A stretch of 22,184 bases of DNA from Schizochytrium sp. CCTCC M209059. Taxonomy: Eukaryota; Sar; Bigyra; Thraustochytrida; Thraustochytriidae. The notes under the pieces are model-generated. The model did no database searches, was not told the DNA's origin, and saw only the letters and a program-made list of their open reading frames with translations. A program made the translations under genes and the position numbers. This document shows, piece after piece, positions 7,936-16,900 of this stretch. Numbering within the stretch: position 1 is the first letter of the stretch; the number at the start of each line of letters is the position of its first letter. The stretch spans positions 2,267 through 24,450 of the forward strand of contig KN805411.1 of assembly GCA_000818945.1 (NCBI GenBank), given 5' to 3'.

Positions 7936-10900
7936 GTGTTGTATCGCGATGCGACCAGCGAGTGAAAGTAGTCCACGCTAGTTTGGTCATCCATCGACAA
8001 CTCGCTCGTATTTGACGCGCGCATGATGCGGTCAGCCTCTAGGAGAAGCGTGGGATCGCGTCCGCCGATCCCGACGCGTGTGGCTTGGTTCGACACACAC
8101 ACAAAGAGGTCTCGGGGCCCAACCACGTCCGCTTCGGGGGTGCACGACAGAAATGGAAGCCCGCTTGTGAGATCTTCGTCGGGACTGCGCCACTGCGAGT
8201 CTGGGCAAATACGACCGTCAAAGTACAAGGTTGTGTTCGACAGAACCCCGCCAAAGTTATCGCCACGAACATTGACGCTTTCTCCGCCGCCGGCGTCAGC
8301 AAACTCGTACGAGTCCACGTCCAGGGAACCGGGTGACAGTCGCGACACTGTGGGCGCAAGGTAGTTGAATCGAATACGAGCGTCGGCGACGGTTCCATTC
8401 GCCGTGGAATCCTCAGCATAAGTCTCCTGGTTGCCGACACGAAGCAAAATCACCAGGTTCAGCCCGGCTCCAGGCGGAATTTGAAAGACGATCTCCTCAT
8501 GCGTGTGCAAGCACCCGTCTTCAACCGTGCAGGCCTCGCTGTGGTCTCCAGTCGTTGATGGCGTCGCAGCCAAGAACTCCTCGCCCGACTCGAGGTTCAC
8601 AAAGACGACCTCGAGCTCTTTGGAGTTCGTTGTGTTGAGGAGTTCCGTAGAAAAATTCTCGCCTTCAAGACGCATGAGCGCCTTGGTCTCGCACTTTCTG
8701 TAGACGTCGAGTGCACTGCCGTACAAGAGGATGGCCTCGTTGCGCCGCTCGCGGTACGAGTCGTACGGTTCAAACTCGTAGCAGCCTGAGGTTGGCCCGC
8801 TTGGCGTGTCGCCAAGCGTGCGCGCGTCCACAGACTCCAACGTGGGGCCATGCTTCGGAAAGTCAAACGCGGTCTGCGCCGAAAGGTCCTCCATTGTACT
8901 AACGGGCGTTGAAAAGTAGTAGTCGTTCAGGTCGTCGACCATGTACACGCCGTAGCCGTCGCCAGTCATCAAAAGAGCGCGATTCGAGGCGAGCGCCTCG
9001 CAGGCGCATGTTTCCGTGACGCCAACGCTCCAAAAGCTCCCATCACCACAGCACCCTGCATCCGCGAGAAAGCCCACGCCAGCATCACTCAACGGCGTCA
9101 TCTCCACGAGCTCCACGATCACGTGGTACGTCTTGGTGCATCCTGCGTCGTCTCGGTCCTGAGCCTCGTCGTGATAATTGCCGCCGCGCGTCTCGAGCGA
9201 TACCGCCGCTGCGCCCTCGCAATATTCGTTGAGAAAGAGATCCGTCGTCTTGATAAAGACAGCCTCGTCCGAAATCGTGTACGCGGTCGTCAGCCACGAA
9301 TATCCGCGGTGAAGTGTCGAGACTTGGCACGCGCTCGAGTCAGGTAACTGCAAGGCGACCTCTGCAAGCGCACGTCCACCCTCAATAAAGACGCGCTCAT
9401 CGCTGGAGAGAGATCGACGCCGCCGTTGCCGCCGCGCCTGCAGACTTGAGCCCGGAACGTACGAGGTCGGAAGTAAGTCTTCCGAGATCGGTCCCGTCGC
9501 CCCGGCAGAAACATCCTTGAACTCGCTTGGATCATCCGGATCCATCACCTGAACGCCCGAGACCGCAGGCTTGGCATACGAAAAGAGTGTCGACGCTTCG
9601 CCACGCTGCCCAGCGGCATCCACCACAACGCGCAGATCCTTGCCCCGGTACGCCGGAACTTGCAGCGTAATGTACGTGTGATTGAACGAAAAGAGTGGGT
9701 ACAGACTCGGGTCCGTGTCGTCATTGCGGGCAACGGCCAAAAGGTCGAGCGATCCGTCCGTCGCAATGAGACGCACCTCGAGGTTGTCAATACCAAAGTT
9801 ATCACCCCAAATCTCCATCATGATGGCATTTCCGTTCACGCGACCCGACGTCGGCGCAGTCAGCGGCGTAAACGAGGTAACCTTGGGTGCTGCATAGCTA
9901 AATCGAGTTGACGAGATCGTAGTCTGGCTCCGCACCGTGATCATGATGCTCAGATCAGCACCTTGCCCCGGAGGTACGAGACACGTAATTTCCGTGTGCG
10001 TATTGCTCTCGTACTCGCATGCAAGGCCCCCTAGCGAGACGCGAGGCCGGAAACTTGTACAGTTCGTCTGCAATAGATCTACACAGGTGGCCCCTGGTGT
10101 ATATGGGCGGCCAAAGTTTGTGCCTCGGAGGGTGAGGCGATCGCCGCCCTGCGTGCGAGCGGCGCCAATGTCCACGTCCGCATCCACCAGAACCTCAGAG
10201 ACGGAGGGAGGCGCATACGACAAGGTGTGAGGCAGACCGGCGGCACTGACGCGCGAGTGTTGATCACCTGCAACCACGAGAATCTCCAAATCGTAGCCTT
10301 CGCCAGGGGGAATTAGACACGTCAGCTCACTGTGGGACCATGGTGTGCACGTCAATTCGCCCACGAGCGCCGGGTACGACTCGAAAGAGACATCCGTGCC
10401 CGCGCTGCCTACATGCTGGTACAGGAACGCCCCACCACCCGTGCCAAAGTTGGACCCGGAGATGCGAAGTGTCGAGCCGCCCTCTGTAGGCACCGGCTGG
10501 TCCCCGCCAACAATGGAAATCGCACTGATTGACGGAGCTGCGTAGCGGACAAATTCGAACAAAGCATTTGGCGTCGACTGCGCACCGGCAATACCACTCG
10601 CATCGACATTGACCAAGACCTTGATCCCGTTCGAGCTGCCTTGGCCACTGGGAACCTCGATCGTCGTATGAAAGCATTTGCCATCCGTGCCGAGAGAGGG
10701 TGCCACGGGCTCGTCCGAACAGCTCACATTGACATGGGCTACAACTGTGGCCAAGTTCTCACCCACGTAGACAATGGGATCCGCATTGCCATAGTTGAGT
10801 CCGTATAGTTCGATTAGCTCCGAACCTGCCGCAACCTCGGTCGAATACACCACATCGGCCACAGAGTCGGCACCATTGGACGGGATCGCCGCATAAGTGA

Positions 10901-13900
10901 ACGGGTTGCTGGTGGATATGAATCGCACTTCTGACAGCTGCTCGCCGCACTGCACTTGTACGGTGGCTCCATCGACATCGGCGTTGAGAGTGATGGTGTC
11001 ATGCGAGTGCGTCCATTCAGACGTCACAATGCCGTTCACGAGGGTCTGACAGCACTCTGTATTACGGCAAAAGTTTGCGCCCCGCAAGACAACACGCAGC
11101 GCGCTCGAAGTACCGCCAGCAGCTTCGGCATACACGGAGTCGAGACGCGGGCCCGCGTACGCAAACTCGACCACATCCGTCGCTTGCGTTGCCGAGAAGC
11201 GTTTCGATGACAGAACGATGCCCACGCTGGGCGTGCGGTCCGCTGAGGCTAACTCTGGAACATAAAAGCTGACTCGTCGCTGACCTCTCGCGGCCGTGGA
11301 CGCGCAGTAGGCTTCGAGGTCCGAAATTGGCTGGGCACTCACAAGGTCATCGTACAAGAAGGCATACGAGACCGTCTGACTGCCAAAGACGACCGAAATG
11401 ATTGCCTCTGCATCACACACGGGAAGACCGTCCACATCCAAATACATGAGGTAGCCACCCTGCGTTGCAGTAGACGAATGCGACACATCGCCCAAAAGCA
11501 GCGGCGTGTACGAGGTCGTCGCTGAGCTGGCACTTGAGGCTTGTCCCTTGATGGTCACCGTCCAGCTCATGTCTTGGCCAAAACCAGCCTCCGTCGTGCA
11601 CTGCAACGAGGTGTGGCTGACAATGTCGCAGTCTGGGCTGTACGCTGCTGGGTTCTCGACCGGGCCATACGTGACATCCTCGAGGTATTCTTGGCGGCCA
11701 GAAGGGCCAAAGTTGAGGCCCGACAGCGTCACCGCCTCTTGGCCGTCAACACTGAGCGTGGATAGGGAGATACCGCTGATTTCGGGATCACCATAGCTCG
11801 TGGTCTCCGCTCGCGACTGTTGACCATCCACGTACACGGTCCAAGTGAGCTCATTGCCCGCGCCCTCGACCGTCTCGCAGCGCACAATTTCATTGGCGGC
11901 TTCAATCTCGCACTTGATGCCGTCACCCGTCGCAGGATCGGCGAACTCACTCGGATTGTCTTCGGGGCCGTAAAAGGCGAGAATTTCCGCGCCGTCCGCA
12001 GGGCCAAAATTCGATCCCTTAATGAGCACCGTCTGCCCGCCTGAAGTGAGTGCATCGTCTGCGCCGGCGCCCTCGTACGCGCCCACGGTCGGCACTGCGT
12101 AGGACGTGGTCACGCCCTCTGGAGGAGACACGCCAGTGTGCCCGCCAAAGTCAAAGGTCCAGACGTGGTCCGCTCCGGTGCCGGGCTTCGTGCTGCAGAC
12201 AATGCGCACATTGTTCACGACCACACAATCCGGCTCGTAGACGATCACTTCGCCGGCCCTGCTCCCATACCCGCGAAAGGACCCGCGCGAGTACGCCACG
12301 GCTAGGGTCGGGCAAGGTTCGCTTTCAATATCATTGGTTGCGGCTCGCCCACACGCTGGTCCAAATCCAGATCCTCCGACGACAATCTGCTGTCCGCCGA
12401 CCGTGGACCCGGCATTGACGGCCTCGCCGCTGAGCCCCGTGATCACGGGTGTCTCGAAGGAGACCGTAGTGGCGGAGGCGCTCGCTGTGTTTGCCAGGCC
12501 GCCAAACATAATCATCACGGGCATGTTAGCCCCCATGCCTGGCTCTATGCCCGTGCACGAGACCTGCTCGTACGAGAGGGTCACCTCGCAATCGAGCAGC
12601 GCGTACTGCGTCGAGGCGCCCGCAAAGGAGAGAACGGCATAGGCCTCGTCCGGCACGGCGCCCGAGGAACCAAAGTTCGTGCCGGAGATGACCAGGGCTG
12701 CGCCGCCATCCGCTGGAAACGCGGTCCTGCTCAGCGTCTCGATTTCCGGCGCTGCATGGCTTCCGCTGAGCAGGGCCCCGCTCCTCGTGCCTGCCACCTG
12801 CACGGTCCACTGCAAGCTGGCGCCGAGGCTCGGGAGACTTGTGCAAATGACCTCGCCAACCGCGTTCATCGAACAGTCCGTGGGCTCCACACAGGCACCC
12901 GTATCTGAGCAATAACGGACAGAAGTATCCGGGGTCTGTGCGAATCCACCACTTGACGCAAAATCTTGCGCGCTGCCCATGCAGGTGCCCGCAAGCATAA
13001 AGGTTTGCCCGCCTCGCGTCGGCAGCGCTTCCACATTGAACGCAGACGTTACCGCCGGCGCCTCGTACGCTAGCGCAGGCGTCGCAAAGGCCGCCGAGGT
13101 ATCGCCTTGAATAGCCGTGCCAGCGACGGTGACCTGCACAGTCCAAGTAAAGCCGGCGCCAATGCCTGCCACGGTCTCGCAAGTGATTTGCGTGTTGTCT
13201 GTATCTGGTCGCGTCGGATTTGTGCACGTGTACGATGTGCCTGTTCGTGTGTTGGTGTAGGTGACGACGAGCGTTGCTGGCTGGACGGTGTTGTCCACGA
13301 GGCCGAAGTTGCTTCCGACCAGAGTCACACTGGTTCCTCCGGCGCATGCCAGGGTATTTTCGTTGTCTGCGGTCACGCTCGTAATCTTGACGTCGTTGAG
13401 GTTCACGACATTGACTGTAACAGTGGCCGTGTCGCTGAACTCCTCGTCCGAAACGCGAATCTCAACCAGGTGCTGCTGCGTCGTCTCGTAGTCGAGCTTG
13501 AAGCTGTTGCCGCCCTTGAGAATACCATCTTCGATGACAAACGGAGTATTGTCCGTGAGAATGGTATACGCGAGGTTTTCGGGCTCATCGCCAGCATCGG
13601 TATCGTTCACGACGTTCTTCATGTTGAAGAGATCGCTACCCGAGCTGTCGCTTCCCTCATTCACGGCCACCGTCGGGTTCGACTTAAACCAGGGCGCCTC
13701 GTTCACGTCAATGATCTGGATGGTGTACACGCCCACCGCATAGAGTCCAGGGTCATCCGTGGCGCGGATCGTCAGCGTAAACTCGGTCGGGTCGCTCTCA
13801 AAGTCGAGTGAAGAGGTGACCGTGATGCTTCCCGTGCTGCTGTCCACGGCAAAGGGGCAGCTTGCCTCAGAGCAGGCGTCGAGCTGGAAGGTGAGCGCGC

Positions 13901-16900
13901 GCCACGACGGATCCGCGGCGTCCACGTCCGGGTCAGAGACTTGCCCAAGAGCCACGAGGTCACCAAGAAGCGTGTCTCCTGGAGAATTGTTCTCGCTCAC
14001 AGTGACCGTCGGCAGCAAGGTTGTGAACCGGGGTCGCTCGTTTACGTCACCAATGGGAATGGAAATGGTCGCAACGTCTTCAGCGCCCTTGCTGTCTCGG
14101 ACGCGAACAATGAGCTCGTACGTATGAGGGTCCGGAAGGCTCTCGTAGCTCACCACGGCACCATCGACGGTAAGGCGGCCTGTCGAAGAATCGACCGAAA
14201 AGTAACCATTCGAAGACGATGTAAAGGTGAGCGTTTCATCATCGTCAGGGTCGGTTACCAGCGGTACCATGCTCTCAAGCAAGACAATTTCGGACGAGGT
14301 GTCGGCGTTCTCATCCAGTGTCGCCGTCGTGTGATCAAGCATGACAGGTGCGGTATTCTGCTGAATGACCAGAATAGTCACATCGCACTCTGCGAATTTG
14401 CTTGAATCGTCTGCGTCCGATACGCGAAGCCTTGGCAGATACACGTCTCCGTCGACGAGAACACCATCAGTGTTGTCACTGGCCGTGTACACGATGGAAT
14501 TGTCTGCGGCATCAATCGAGAAAAAACCCGCATTATCCTGAAAGGAGTACGTCCAAGCACGATTGTAGGCAGCGCTCGTATCTTCGTCGTATGTGAGGCT
14601 GTCGAGAATGCCAGCCTTGGCTACAATTTGGTCCTGCTCGGCGCGGTTCGATACGACCTGAAATTGCAGATCGTCGCACGACGTGAAACGAGGTGGGTCG
14701 TTCTGGTCCACAATGTTCACCACCACCGAAACAGTGGCGCTTTCGACATAAAAATCGGCCTCAACGCCATCGATGTAGGATGGGTTCACGAGAGGCTCCG
14801 CGCTGGAAGTAAAGTAGTCGTAGGGGCACATGTAAAAGCTCTCGGGGCCAACGTCTTCCTGCCATGCGCTCGCACTCTTTCCATCGTCCGTATCGTAGCA
14901 AATCTGAGCGCAACGACCGGCTAGGCAGTACGCGCCGCCTCCACATGGACTCTCGGTGCTGAGCGTGTCGCAGAATTGGCCCGTCATGGCGGACGGTCCC
15001 TGGTCCTTGACCTTGACCTTGAGCGTCCATTCTTTGGAAGACAGCTCGTAATCGAGAATGACTTCTTCTCCAGAGCTTTCATACACGTCTCGTTTTTTCA
15101 CCTTGAAGCCCGGGTTGGAAGCATCACCATCGCCGTCAACGATTTCGAAAAAGACGGCCCCGTTTCCGCCCACAAGCTCGTAAGAAAGCACGTCGCTATT
15201 GTCCCCATCGCTCGCGGAAATTGTTGGGGACTCAAAATTTGCGTTCTCGTCGGCAGAAAGCTCGAAGGTGGCCTGGCTGAAAGCTGGCGCTTCGTTGGTG
15301 TCAATAAGGTTGATGTAAACGTCGTAGATGGTCTCGCCACGCGTCGGCCCACCGTTATCTTGAACACGAATCGAGACCGGCCAGCCCGTCATGTACTCAT
15401 GAGCGCCGACCAGCGAGGAGGCGACCTTGAGAGCGCATGTGTTACTCTCGGTGGTGGTAACTGCCCAAAATTCGTTTGCGTCTCCATTCGAGTACGTCAA
15501 TGTCTGCACTGGAGCTGTCTTGCCGAGGAGAACGGTGTCCGCATTGTCGGGATCGTTTGCGTTGAAATGATACGGGATTTCAGCGCCAACGGGCCAGCTC
15601 TCGGGGACGAGATATACAAAACCAAATCCTACCGGGGCCTCATTGACGTCAACAATGTAGACGGTAACCGAGACGCTGGTGGTCTGGTCGTCCGAGGTGT
15701 CTGCTAAGGTGCCGCCGTTGGAAGTAGCCTGGACAGTCAAGGTAAGGCCCCTTCCTGTGCCGGAGAGCAGCGAGAACGTCTCATCTTCAAAGTCAAGTGG
15801 CGTCTCGACTGTGATAATGCCAGTCGAGGATCCGATGGAAAAGGTACCATCCAGGGTGTCAACAAGCACGAAGGTGATCTCGTCGTTGGGATCCGCATCT
15901 TCATCAGTGGCTGTCACAGCGCCAGAGATGTCGCAGGATGTGGCAAGGACGTCGCAGGCCTCTACGCCCGAGACTTCCTCTGGGATGTAGAAGATGCGCG
16001 TGGAGGAGGCGAGGATCGGGGGGTCGTTTGCGTTGAGAACGCGTACCTCGATGGTGCCAACCACCGCGCCTCCGCGGCCGTCGCTCACCTCAATGTCGAG
16101 GTAGTAAACATTCTTGGAAGTTTCATAGTTGATCGTCGAGGCCCCCACGCTCGTGGTCACAAGCCTGTTGTCGACAATTTGAAAGGCGCCGCCATCGTTT
16201 GTCTCGATCCGAAAGGAGAGCTCGTCATTGTCACCGTCTGTCGCGAGGGCCGCGAGACTTGCGCCCGAGGTGGTGGACCCGTCCATGAGAACCTCTGTTC
16301 CTTCCGGCTCGTTCTCGACAATGGTCAGGTCAGTTTCGCTTGCATTGTAAACCCAAATAGGCACGTCGTTGACATCAATGATGTAGATCACGAGGGTGGC
16401 GTACTTGACGAAAGGCTCGTAAAGTCCGCCGTTGCCGTCGTCCGTAATGGAAACGTTGTACGTGTATGTGCTTTTGTCCGCGTAGCTGAGTTCATAGGCC
16501 CGTCGTGTCGACACGAGGCCCGTACATGGATCAATCTTGAAGATGCGCTCCGCTACGGTTCCGGCGCCATCGTCGCCGTCGACGATCGCATACTGAAGGA
16601 CGGATCCGTCATCTTCATCTTCTGCGGCGATCTCGGGCGCAACGGCGCCGGAGAGCGAGTCAGGGCAGCCGTAGCTGCGACCGAGCGAAGTGCAGGCCTC
16701 CACGGGGATATTTTGTTGCACGCCTTCACGGATTTGCCGATAGTACACGGGCTGCTGCGAGGTGCTGTCTTGCGCGTCATAATCCACAAAAAGCGGCTCG
16801 TCATTGAGGTCACCAATTCTAAAGGTAAGCACGCAGGTGTCCGATGCCTTGATGGAGCCGTCGGGTAGGATGGCATGAACCTGAATTGTGGCCGTGTAGC

